From Polaribacter sp. ALD11 (GTDB lineage Bacteria; Bacteroidota; Bacteroidia; Flavobacteriales; Flavobacteriaceae), in assembly GCF_002831685.1 (NCBI RefSeq), contig NZ_CP025119.1, positions 2,068,001-2,132,000 of the forward strand: a stretch of DNA of 64,000 nt. Direction: 5' to 3'. A program made the translations under genes and the position numbers. Positions 56,763 to 64,000 of this stretch are shown here, one piece after another. Each line of letters begins with the position of its first letter. Within the stretch, counting starts at the first letter, position 1. The notes under the pieces are model-generated. The model searched no databases and was not told the origin of the DNA. It saw only the letters and a program-made list of their open reading frames with translations.

Positions 56763-57461
56763 ATGAATAAAAGCGATATTAAAATCTTATTGGTTGATGA
56801 TGAACCAGATATCTTAGAAATTGTTGGTTATAACCTTAAAAATGAGGGCTACCAGATATTTACAGCTACAAATGGTCAAGAAGCAATAAAATCTGCTAAA
56901 AAAAATATTCCACATTTAATTTTATTGGATATTATGATGCCAGAAATGGATGGTATTGAAGCTTGTGAAAAAATTAGGAAAATAACTTCTTTAGAAAATG
57001 TAGTTATTTCATTTTTAACAGCGAGAGGAGAAGATTATTCTCAAGTAGCTGGTTTTGAAGCTGGTGCAGATGATTATATTACAAAACCAATTAAACCAAA
57101 AGTTTTAATTAGCAAAGTAAAGTCTTTATTAAGAAGGTTAAAGTCTGAGCAAGAAAATGAAGAAACTTTTAAGATTGGAGATATTGTTATAGATCGAGAA
57201 GAATACGTTGTTTATAAAGCGGGCACAAGAATATCATTACCAAGAAAAGAGTTTGAACTATTTTCTTTATTAACTTCTAAACCAGGAAAAGTATTTAAAA
57301 GAGAAGTAATACTCGATACTGTCTGGGGAAATGAAGTTGTTGTTGGTGGTAGAACTATTGATGTTCATATTAGAAAGCTAAGAGAAAAAATTGGTGATGA
57401 CCATTTTAAAACCGTAAAAGGTGTTGGTTATAAATTTGTATTATTAGAAGCAGATAAATAA
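56763..57461 (+). CDS. OmpR/PhoB-family response regulator
   Basis: The 232-aa protein has a receiver domain with VDDEPD, phospho-acceptor D56 (LILLDIMMPEMDG) and K in DDYITKPIKPKVLI. The C-terminal winged helix has SLPRKEFELFSLLTSKPGKVFKREVI, GRTIDVHIRKLREKIG and VKGVGYKF. It closely resembles PhoB/PhoP-type regulators. It is followed 10 bp later by its kinase. Control of the phosphatase/SusCD locus nearby is possible but unproved. Confidence 0.94.
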   Translation: MNKSDIKILLVDDEPDILEIVGYNLKNEGYQIFTATNGQEAIKSAKKNIPHLILLDIMMPEMDGIEACEKIRKITSLENVVISFLTARGEDYSQVAGFEAGADDYITKPIKPKVLISKVKSLLRRLKSEQENEETFKIGDIVIDREEYVVYKAGTRISLPRKEFELFSLLTSKPGKVFKREVILDTVWGNEVVVGGRTIDVHIRKLREKIGDDHFKTVKGVGYKFVLLEADK

Positions 57462-57471
57462 ATTTTCTTTT

Positions 57472-58512
57472 ATGAAAATTAAAAAAACATACTCTTACGC
57501 ACTTTGGTCTGCGACTTATTTAACTTTATTAACGATTGCTATTTCTACAATTGCTTATTTTTTTATTGTTAAACACTTAGAAATAACTAGCATAATAATT
57601 TCTATTATTGTGCTTTTTATTATTTCTTTTTTTATTATTCAATATAGAACAGAACATTTTATTTACAGAAGATTAAAGAAAATCTACGAAGATGTTTCTA
57701 TCTTAGATGTAAACGATTTAAGAAAAGAGTCTGTAACAACAGATATCGACAAACTTTCTAAACGCATGCAAAAATATGTTGAGGGGAAGCGTTTAGAAAT
57801 AAAAAGTTTAACTGAAAGAGATTCTTTTAGGAGAGATTTTTTAGGAAATGTTGCACACGAATTAAAAACACCTCTTTTTACAGTTCAAGGATATATACTT
57901 ACACTTCTTGAAGGCGCAATGGACGATAAGAATATTCGCTTAAAATACCTAGAACGAGCTAATAAAGGTGTTGAAAGATTGGTTGCTGTTACCAAAGATT
58001 TAGATATGATTGCTAAATTAGAAACAGATGGTTTAAAATTAAACATGGAGGTTTTTAATATCTTAGAGATCATTCAAAATGTTTTTGACCTGTTTGAAAT
58101 GAAAGCAAAAAAAAGGAATATTATTCTAAAATTTGATAGAATATACGACTTTCCTGTTTTTGTTATTGGAGATATTGAAAAAACAGAACAAGTACTTATT
58201 AACCTTGTTGTAAACTCTATTAAATACGGAAAACCAAACGGAACAACCATAGTTGCAGCAGATAATTACAACGATAACAAATATGTAATTAGAGTAATAG
58301 ACAATGGAGAAGGAATTAAACAACAATATTTATCTCGTTTATTTGAACGTTTCTATAGAGTAGACCAAAGTAGATCTAGAGAGCAAGGTGGTTCTGGCTT
58401 AGGGTTGTCTATTGTTAAACATATTGTAGAAGCCCATAACCAAACTGTTTTATTAAAAAGTACTTTTGGTGAAGGATCTGAATTTTCATTTACGATGGAA
58501 AAGGCCAAGTAA
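57472..58512 (+). CDS. sensor histidine kinase (PhoR-like)
   Basis: The 346-aa kinase has two N-terminal membrane helices (SATYLTLLTIAISTIAYFFI and ITSIIISIIVLFIISFFII) with hardly any periplasmic loop. A HAMP-like linker follows, then a HisKA domain with FLGNVAHELKTPLFTVQGYI (His129) and a HATPase domain (NLVVNSIKYG, VIDNGEGIKQ, RFYRVDQSRSREQGGSGLGL). It pairs with the regulator 10 bp upstream. With no sensory loop, the signal may come through a partner protein, as PhoU/Pst does for PhoR. Its 3' end overlaps the convergent glycosyltransferase gene by 27 bp. Confidence 0.93.
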   Translation: MKIKKTYSYALWSATYLTLLTIAISTIAYFFIVKHLEITSIIISIIVLFIISFFIIQYRTEHFIYRRLKKIYEDVSILDVNDLRKESVTTDIDKLSKRMQKYVEGKRLEIKSLTERDSFRRDFLGNVAHELKTPLFTVQGYILTLLEGAMDDKNIRLKYLERANKGVERLVAVTKDLDMIAKLETDGLKLNMEVFNILEIIQNVFDLFEMKAKKRNIILKFDRIYDFPVFVIGDIEKTEQVLINLVVNSIKYGKPNGTTIVAADNYNDNKYVIRVIDNGEGIKQQYLSRLFERFYRVDQSRSREQGGSGLGLSIVKHIVEAHNQTVLLKSTFGEGSEFSFTMEKAK

Positions 58513-59523
58513 ATTGATATCAAAATCCGTTTTTATTGATTTTAAACCTGTATAATTTTTAATCTCATTTAATTTTTCTAAAGTAAAATGTTCTATTTTA
58601 GAAAACGGAGCAATTTTCTTCTCCTGCAAATAACTTGCTAAATATTCTTGTTCCGACTGATTTTCTGTAGGAATAAAAAACACTTTTTTACCTAAAACAG
58701 CGGCATCTAATATAGATGAATAACCAGATCTACAAACAATAATTTCTGACGAGTTCATCTTTTGTTGCAAATCTTCTGATAACAGAAAATTATAGAAAGT
58801 ACAGTTGTGGTTTGTCCAACTTTTTTGTTTTTCTTCTATTTTCCCTAGAATAAAAACAATATTTCTTTTATCATTTTCAAAAGCCCTAATTAATTCTTTT
58901 TCTAGAAAGGTTCTATTGGGTTCTGGGCCAGAAAGAATAACTAAAACAGCTATTTTTTGTTCTAATTCTAGTTTCTCAAGCCTACTTAAAGGCCCAATAA
59001 ACTTCTGTTTTAAATTCTTCTTAGATTTAGATAATTTTCCTGAAAACTCAGAATTAGAATTATCTGGAATCCAACATTCGTCAAACCTTTTTATAATTCT
59101 CTGATGAACTTTACTTGTTAAAAAAGTAGTAAAACCAGACAAAACATTTATTTGATGTGTAATATATACTGAAGGAACTTTAGAGCTTCTTACTCCAAAT
59201 CTATTATCTGAAATAAGACCAACAACATCTCTATTATTATCAATAAAAAGTTCTACAATTTTTTTTTCGGTTTTTACACTGCTTAAGATTGCAGGTAATT
59301 GTAAGAATAACTGTTTTTTTAAATTTCTACCATATTTAATATGATAAGATGGTAACTCTAGTGTTTCTAAATAAGGAAATTCATGTTTTAGAAACTTCAA
59401 AGCACTTCCATCTGAAGCTATTATTGGTATAAAATTTTCTTTAATTAAAGCGTTAATAATTGGCACACAACGTGAAGCATGACCTAAACCCCAGTTTAAA
59501 GGTGCAACAATTATTTTTTTCAT
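58486..59523 (-). CDS. GT-B glycosyltransferase (family 28 / MurG-like)
   Basis: The 345-aa protein starts with the GT-B N-terminal glycine loop (IIVAPLNWGLGHASRCVPII). In the C-terminal half it has the donor-site region SEIIVCRSGYSSILDAAVLG, followed by FFIPTENQSEQEYLASYL, as in MurG-type and family 28 enzymes. It probably transfers a sugar from a UDP-sugar; the acceptor is unknown. Its last 27 bp overlap the end of the histidine kinase gene on the other strand. Confidence 0.85.
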   Translation of the reverse strand: MKKIIVAPLNWGLGHASRCVPIINALIKENFIPIIASDGSALKFLKHEFPYLETLELPSYHIKYGRNLKKQLFLQLPAILSSVKTEKKIVELFIDNNRDVVGLISDNRFGVRSSKVPSVYITHQINVLSGFTTFLTSKVHQRIIKRFDECWIPDNSNSEFSGKLSKSKKNLKQKFIGPLSRLEKLELEQKIAVLVILSGPEPNRTFLEKELIRAFENDKRNIVFILGKIEEKQKSWTNHNCTFYNFLLSEDLQQKMNSSEIIVCRSGYSSILDAAVLGKKVFFIPTENQSEQEYLASYLQEKKIAPFSKIEHFTLEKLNEIKNYTGLKSIKTDFDINLLGLFHRK

Positions 59524-59596
59524 TTTGTCTTCCTTCTAAAAAAGAGATCTATGGTTATGAGCTTCGTGTATTCATAAGAATAACGGGCTTAAAAAA

Positions 59597-60871
59597 TTAA
59601 ATTAAATCAAAACCAATATCTTTTCTATAATTTATTTTATCGAAATGAATTTTATGAATACTTCTATAACTTTTTTCTAAAGCCTCTTCAATTGTATCTC
59701 CAAAAGAAGTGATTGCCATAACTCTACCTCCGCTTGTAACTATTTTATTATTTTTAATTGTAGTTCCTGCATGAAAAACAATAGATTCATCAACAGCATC
59801 GAAACCTGTAATTTCTTTATTTTTCTCGTATGCTTCAGGATATCCGCCAGAAACCAACATTACTGTTGTTGCAGTTTTGTCTGTAACAGAAAAAGATTTT
59901 TCATGTAAATTTTGATGCGCAACACCTTCAAATAAATCAAATAAATCAGATTCAATTCTAGGTAAGACAACTTCCGTTTCAGGATCTCCCATTCTTACAT
60001 TGTACTCAACTACAGAAGGATTTCCGTTATCATTCATCAAACCAATAAAGATAAAACCTCTATAATCAATTCCGTCTTTTTGTAAACCTGCAATTGTAGG
60101 TTTTACAACTAATTCTTCTACTTTATCTAAAAACGCTTTATCTGCAAATGGTACGGGAGAAATTGCGCCCATTCCGCCAGTATTTAAGCCTGCATCTCCT
60201 TCGCCAATTCTTTTATAATCTTTGGCTGAAGGTAAAATTTTGTAACTTTTTCCATCTGTTAGAACAAAAACAGACAATTCTATTCCTTTTAAGAATTCTT
60301 CAATTACAACTGTTGTAGATGCTTTTCCAAACTTTTCATTAGAAACCATGTCTTCTAATTCGGATTTTGCTTCTTCTAATGAGTTTAAAATCAACACTCC
60401 TTTTCCGGCAGCTAAACCATCTGCTTTTAACACATAAGGTGGTTCTAGTGTCTCTAAAAACGTATAACCTTCTTCTAAATTATCTTTTGTAAAAGATTGG
60501 TATTTTGCGGTTGGAACACCATGTTTTTGCATGAATTTTTTCGAAAAATCTTTACTCCCTTCTAATAATGCTCCGTCTTTTTTAGGCCCAATTACAGGAA
60601 TGTTTTTCAACTCATTGTCTGCTAAAAAGAAATCATGAACACCTGCTACCAACGGAACTTCTGGTCCTACAACAACCATTTTAATGTCATTTTCTAAAAC
60701 AACCTTTTTTACTGCTTCAAAATCTGTAAGGTTAATGTTTATATTAGTTGCTATTTTGTCTGTACCAGCATTTCCTGGCGCTACAAAAAGCTGATTTACT
60801 TTATTACTTTCAGTTAATTTTAATGCAAAAGCGTGTTCTCTACCTCCAGAACCTAAAATAAGAATATTCAT
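59597..60871 (-). CDS. purD: phosphoribosylamine-glycine ligase
   Basis: PurD catalyses the second step of purine synthesis, joining glycine to phosphoribosylamine with ATP. In the 424-aa protein, the N-terminal LILGSGGREHAFALKL is followed by the ATP-grasp region VLKADGLAAGKGVLIL, GDAGLNTGGMGAISPVPF, and VEYNVRMGDPETEVVLPRI. The length is usual. It stands alone with a promoter box at 60898-60905. Confidence 0.97.
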   Translation of the reverse strand: MNILILGSGGREHAFALKLTESNKVNQLFVAPGNAGTDKIATNININLTDFEAVKKVVLENDIKMVVVGPEVPLVAGVHDFFLADNELKNIPVIGPKKDGALLEGSKDFSKKFMQKHGVPTAKYQSFTKDNLEEGYTFLETLEPPYVLKADGLAAGKGVLILNSLEEAKSELEDMVSNEKFGKASTTVVIEEFLKGIELSVFVLTDGKSYKILPSAKDYKRIGEGDAGLNTGGMGAISPVPFADKAFLDKVEELVVKPTIAGLQKDGIDYRGFIFIGLMNDNGNPSVVEYNVRMGDPETEVVLPRIESDLFDLFEGVAHQNLHEKSFSVTDKTATTVMLVSGGYPEAYEKNKEITGFDAVDESIVFHAGTTIKNNKIVTSGGRVMAITSFGDTIEEALEKSYRSIHKIHFDKINYRKDIGFDLI

Positions 60872-60897
60872 TTGTTTGTGTTGTTGTATTGTTGATG

Positions 60898-60905
60898 CAA
60901 ATATA
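60898..60905 (-). promoter_or_regulatory. promoter -7 box (TATATTTG) of purD
   Basis: TATATTTG fits TAnnTTTG, 26 bp before the purD ATG. Confidence 0.55.
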
Positions 60906-60983
60906 TTTTAATTTCTTCGAATTCTTGCTTTCGTAGGAGAGACATTTTATAGAAACCCTGATTAAGAAAAGATCCTTATTTTA

Positions 60984-61721
60984 TTAAAAACCCCATTTTG
61001 TAAAATATTTTAATGCAGATGAAAGGTGATACAAAAATAATTTTATATTTTTTGATGACCCTTTTTGATGTTGATGTGTAATTTCTACATTTGGAAAGTA
61101 CAGTATTTTTTTTTTCGTTTTTTTAATTTTTCTACAAATATCAGCATCCTCCATGTATAAGAAATAGCGTTCATCAAAACCGGTAAGGCTTATAAAATCT
61201 GCTGTTTTAAAAAGCATAAAACATCCATGTATAAAATCTGGGTACAACGATTTCTCAAGATTATCATCCTGATATTCATTTTTTATAATTTGACTTTTAG
61301 AAATCTTCAATTTTCTATTGATCAAATCAAAAAAAGTTGGGTGTCTTCTGCAAACGTATTGCATTTCTTTTGTTGGGTACAATACTTTAGGCGTTACAAA
61401 AGAAACTTCAGAATTATTTTCTAAGGCTTTTATCAAATTCGGAATTACTTCTGAAGAAAAAATAACATCTGGATTTAAAATTAAATGAAATTGTGAACTA
61501 ATCTTATCTAAAACTAGGTTGTGAGCTCTACCAAAACCAATATTATTACCAACAAAAATATATTCTACTTCAGCCTTTTTAAAATGGTTTTTTAAGCTAT
61601 TATCCGATGAATTATCGATTAAATACAATTTCTTTTTTAAAGGAGTTTTTAAAAAAGAGTCTACCGTTTTTTTTAGTGTTTCTAAGTTTTCGTTAAATAA
61701 AACAATGGAAGCGGTTATCAT
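60984..61721 (-). CDS. family 2 glycosyltransferase
   Basis: The 245-aa GT-A-fold enzyme has ITASIVLFNENLETLKKTVD at the N-terminus, LYLIDNSSDNS, NIGFGRAHNLVL and LILNPDVIF (metal/donor site), and the acceptor-side FDERYFLYMEDADICRKIK. It resembles rhamnosyltransferase-type GT2 proteins. It is the last gene of the polysaccharide cluster, starting 2 bp after the sugar-transferase stop. Confidence 0.9.
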   Translation of the reverse strand: MITASIVLFNENLETLKKTVDSFLKTPLKKKLYLIDNSSDNSLKNHFKKAEVEYIFVGNNIGFGRAHNLVLDKISSQFHLILNPDVIFSSEVIPNLIKALENNSEVSFVTPKVLYPTKEMQYVCRRHPTFFDLINRKLKISKSQIIKNEYQDDNLEKSLYPDFIHGCFMLFKTADFISLTGFDERYFLYMEDADICRKIKKTKKKILYFPNVEITHQHQKGSSKNIKLFLYHLSSALKYFTKWGF

Positions 61722-61723
61722 AA

Positions 61724-63079
61724 CTAATAAGCTTTTTCTTCTCCTTTAAAAACATTTAAAACAGTTTGAATAATAATTTTAATATCTAAGAAAAAAGACC
61801 AGTTTTCGATATAAAATATATCTAAACGTACTCTGTTTTTTATATCTGTTTTTCTCTTTATCTCTCCTCTATAGCCACTTATTTGTGCCAAACCTGTGAT
61901 ACCTGGTTTAACAATATGTCTTTTTAAATAATCATCTACATCTTTTTGATATTCTAAAGAAAGGCTTTCTAAATGTGGTCTTGGACCAACAACACTCATG
62001 TTGCCTAACAAGACATTAAAAAACTGAGGTAATTCATCCATACTAGTTTTCCTTAAAAACGCACCTATCCTAGTAACTCTAACATCATTCTTGGTTGCAT
62101 GAATTTTATCAGATTGTTCATTAACTTTCATAGATCTAAATTTATAACATATAAACTCACTTCCATTTATACCCTCTCTACCTTGTTTAAATATTAAAGG
62201 CCCTTTTGATTCTAACTTTACTAAAACCCACAAAATTGGCAATAACCAAGACAAAATAAAGACAATTACAAATAGAGAGAATAATATATCAAAAACTCTC
62301 TTTATATAAAAATTTTCAGCAAATTCAAAAGGAAGTTTATTTACATTTAAAACCATTATAGCATCATCATAATACTCTACACTTTGGTTTTTACTATACA
62401 ATTCACTGGAATTAGGTATCAATTTTAAAACAATATTTTCATCAATAGCAAACTTATTAATATTTTTTATTTGATCTTTACTTAAAGAGGTTAGAGAACA
62501 ATAGATTTCATCTACAACATTCTCTTTAACATATTTAAAAACATTTTCTAAGTCTCCTAAATAATTGTTATTCTTATAAGGTTTATCAGAAAAGAAACCT
62601 AAGTACTTATATCCTAAATTAGATTTACTTTCAAAAAGTTTAATAATATTATTTGCAGAATCATCAAAACCAACAACAATAGTTGTTCTAAAATTATTAC
62701 CAAGTGCTCTATATTTTTTTAATAACAAAAGCCACATAAATTTAACTGTAGAAATACTTAAAATAATAGAAAATAAAATTAAAAACTGATTATGAACAAT
62801 ATCTCCTTCTCGAAAAACACCAAAATATGCAAAATACCCTAAAATAAAAATTGAAAATTGTTTTCCTAAGAGCGTAAAAACTCTTAGAATACTTGTATAT
62901 CGGTATACTTTATAAAAGCCAAAAAAATAAGAGATAATCAGCCAAAAAAAGGAAATATAAGATAAAAAAGAAGTGTTTAAATACTCTTTATCAAAGATTA
63001 AATATACTATAATATTAATAACAAAAACATCTAATATTATTTGCAAAGGCCTAATTAAGAAAGAGTATCTTTTTTTCAA
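61724..63079 (-). CDS. polyprenyl-phosphate sugar-1-phosphate transferase (WcaJ-like)
   Basis: The 451-aa initiating transferase of polysaccharide synthesis has four N-terminal membrane helices. A nucleotide-binding-like middle part follows (TTIVVGFDDSANNIIKLF), then a further helix. The C-terminal bacterial sugar-transferase domain has KRVFDILFSLFVIVFI, KFRSMKVNEQSDK, KTSMDELPQFFNVLLGNMSV and VGPRPHL. It loads a hexose phosphate onto undecaprenyl phosphate in the inner membrane. The start is TTG, overlapping the upstream GT4 stop by 4 bp. Confidence 0.93.
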   Translation of the reverse strand: MKKRYSFLIRPLQIILDVFVINIIVYLIFDKEYLNTSFLSYISFFWLIISYFFGFYKVYRYTSILRVFTLLGKQFSIFILGYFAYFGVFREGDIVHNQFLILFSIILSISTVKFMWLLLLKKYRALGNNFRTTIVVGFDDSANNIIKLFESKSNLGYKYLGFFSDKPYKNNNYLGDLENVFKYVKENVVDEIYCSLTSLSKDQIKNINKFAIDENIVLKLIPNSSELYSKNQSVEYYDDAIMVLNVNKLPFEFAENFYIKRVFDILFSLFVIVFILSWLLPILWVLVKLESKGPLIFKQGREGINGSEFICYKFRSMKVNEQSDKIHATKNDVRVTRIGAFLRKTSMDELPQFFNVLLGNMSVVGPRPHLESLSLEYQKDVDDYLKRHIVKPGITGLAQISGYRGEIKRKTDIKNRVRLDIFYIENWSFFLDIKIIIQTVLNVFKGEEKAY

Positions 63080-64000
63080 TTTTCTTTTGTTTGTAACATT
63101 TTCTTTACTTCATACTTAAAGTGCTTCAGAAAATTCTGTTCTTCAAATTTTTTTGCGTGATTTCTAATCCATAAAGGATTAAAATGTTTTTCTATTGTCT
63201 TAAAAAAATCTAAAGCATTTTGTAAAGACTTCAAGTTTTGTTCTTCAAAAAATATTCCTGAAGATTCTTGGATATTATCTTTATTCTCTACCACCGTCTC
63301 TAAAGCCCCTCCTTTTTTATAAGCAATTACTGGTATGCCAAATGACATGACTTCTAAAGGTATCATGCCAAAATCTTCTTCACCAGGAAAAACCAATGCT
63401 TTCGATTTCTGAATATAATGTTCCAATTCAGATGCTTCTAAAAAACCTTTAAATTGAATATTCTTATTCGCTTTTCTAACTAGTTTCTCTTTTTCTGATC
63501 CATTTCCAATAATAATTAGCTTTTCACCATTTTTATTAAAACAATCCACTAACAAATCTACTTTTTTATATGGAGTTATTGCCCCAAAACTTAAAAAATA
63601 TTCTTTCTTAATTTTTAAATTTAATGGTTTTTTAAATAGGTTTTGTGCAATTGGAGGGTAAACTACTTTCGCTTCCTTATTATAAAAGTGTTGTACTCTT
63701 TTTGCCACATTAAGTGAGTTTGCGATGTACAATTCTACATTTTCAATTGTTGTTTTGTCCCAATTTTTTAATCTATTAAAAAAGAAATTTGCAATAGGCC
63801 TAAGAAAAGGGTTTATCGATTTTAAGTATGTATCTGTATAACCCCAACAATACCTCATAGGGCTGTGTATGTAACAAATATGTTTCGCTTTCTTATTAAT
63901 TTTAATTCCTTTTGCAGGACCAGATTCTGAAGATATAATCAAATCATAGTCTTCTTTAAGTTTTAATGATTTTACTGCAGAGGGATAAAGAGGAAATATT
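63076..64000 (-). CDS. family 4 glycosyltransferase, 5' end outside the window
   Basis: The reading frame is open through 64000 on the minus strand (upstream residues YPSAVKSLKLKEDYDLIISS), so the gene starts beyond the window. Visible are the GT4 features HICYIHSPMRYCWGYTDTYL, YFLSFGAITPYKKVDLLVDC, KALVFPGEEDFGMIPLEVMS and FGIPVIAYKKGGALETV, the nucleotide-sugar site. It belongs to the capsule/exopolysaccharide cluster and overlaps the sugar-transferase gene by 4 bp. Confidence 0.92.
   Translation of the reverse strand, partial: IFPLYPSAVKSLKLKEDYDLIISSESGPAKGIKINKKAKHICYIHSPMRYCWGYTDTYLKSINPFLRPIANFFFNRLKNWDKTTIENVELYIANSLNVAKRVQHFYNKEAKVVYPPIAQNLFKKPLNLKIKKEYFLSFGAITPYKKVDLLVDCFNKNGEKLIIIGNGSEKEKLVRKANKNIQFKGFLEASELEHYIQKSKALVFPGEEDFGMIPLEVMSFGIPVIAYKKGGALETVVENKDNIQESSGIFFEEQNLKSLQNALDFFKTIEKHFNPLWIRNHAKKFEEQNFLKHFKYEVKKMLQTKEN

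Noticed and set aside
63940..63942. TTG as the start of the GT4 gene
   Set aside because: The frame stays open to the window edge with a normal GT4 sequence upstream, so the true start is outside the window.

Overview
The window looks like chromosome of a marine Flavobacteriaceae bacterium, with Polaribacter/Tenacibaculum-type genomes the closest I can suggest. The evidence is the very AT-rich base composition, SusC/SusD and type IX secretion (T9SS) proteins, an HU-CCDC81/SPOR protein, atpD-atpC apart from the other ATP synthase genes, many TTG/GTG starts, and Bacteroidota-type promoter -7 boxes (TAnnTTTG). About 50 genes can be supported. I saw no rRNA, tRNA, CRISPR array or intact prophage.

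Region 1 (1-20.5 kb) is mostly housekeeping: a partial ExbB/TolQ gene, asparaginase, a membrane Zn-peptidase, lepA, a two-EF-hand protein, a dus-family gene, rbfA with a LolC/E-type permease, and a four-gene signalling operon (lipoprotein, multi-TM protein, histidine kinase, LuxR-type regulator). atpD-atpC, an OmpA/TSP3 porin, kbl and an AddA-like helicase-nuclease follow.

Region 2 (19-23.4 kb) is a metal-homeostasis locus. A DtxR-family repressor and a ZIP transporter diverge from a TonB-dependent receptor and a thioredoxin-like protein. A 24-bp palindrome overlaps the receptor promoter and is the obvious operator candidate.

Region 3 (23.5-38 kb) holds mfd, an EamA permease, an unrecognised protein with kinase-like motifs, dprA, the SPOR protein, a thioesterase, a small MscS channel, a DJ-1/PfpI protein, and an operon of nucleotidyltransferase, TPR, DUF4292 and EnvC-like genes. 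Two almost identical 72-nt copies of what I believe is the Flavo-1 RNA motif lie at 2.7 kb and 28.5 kb, both between convergent genes.

Region 4 (38-52.9 kb) is the accessory part. A large T9SS subtilase is followed by a locus flanked by a decayed IS1595-type transposase and a decayed IS3-type transposase. The locus encodes an alkaline phosphatase, a SusD/SusC pair, a badly decayed PafA-type phosphatase and a secreted tyrosine-phosphatase-like lipoprotein. With no carbohydrate enzymes nearby, this reads as SusCD-based acquisition of phosphate or phosphoesters. A palindrome-plus-half-site motif centred on CCCTGAATTCAGGG occurs at 38.0 kb and 52.75 kb with conserved internal spacing, and I cannot assign it to a known system.

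Region 5 (52.9-64 kb) carries an ABC-F (Uup-like) ATPase, a DnaQ-like exonuclease, a T9SS cargo protein, a PhoB/PhoR-type two-component system, a GT-B glycosyltransferase, purD, and the end of a polysaccharide cluster (GT2, polyprenyl-phosphate sugar transferase, GT4 running off the window).
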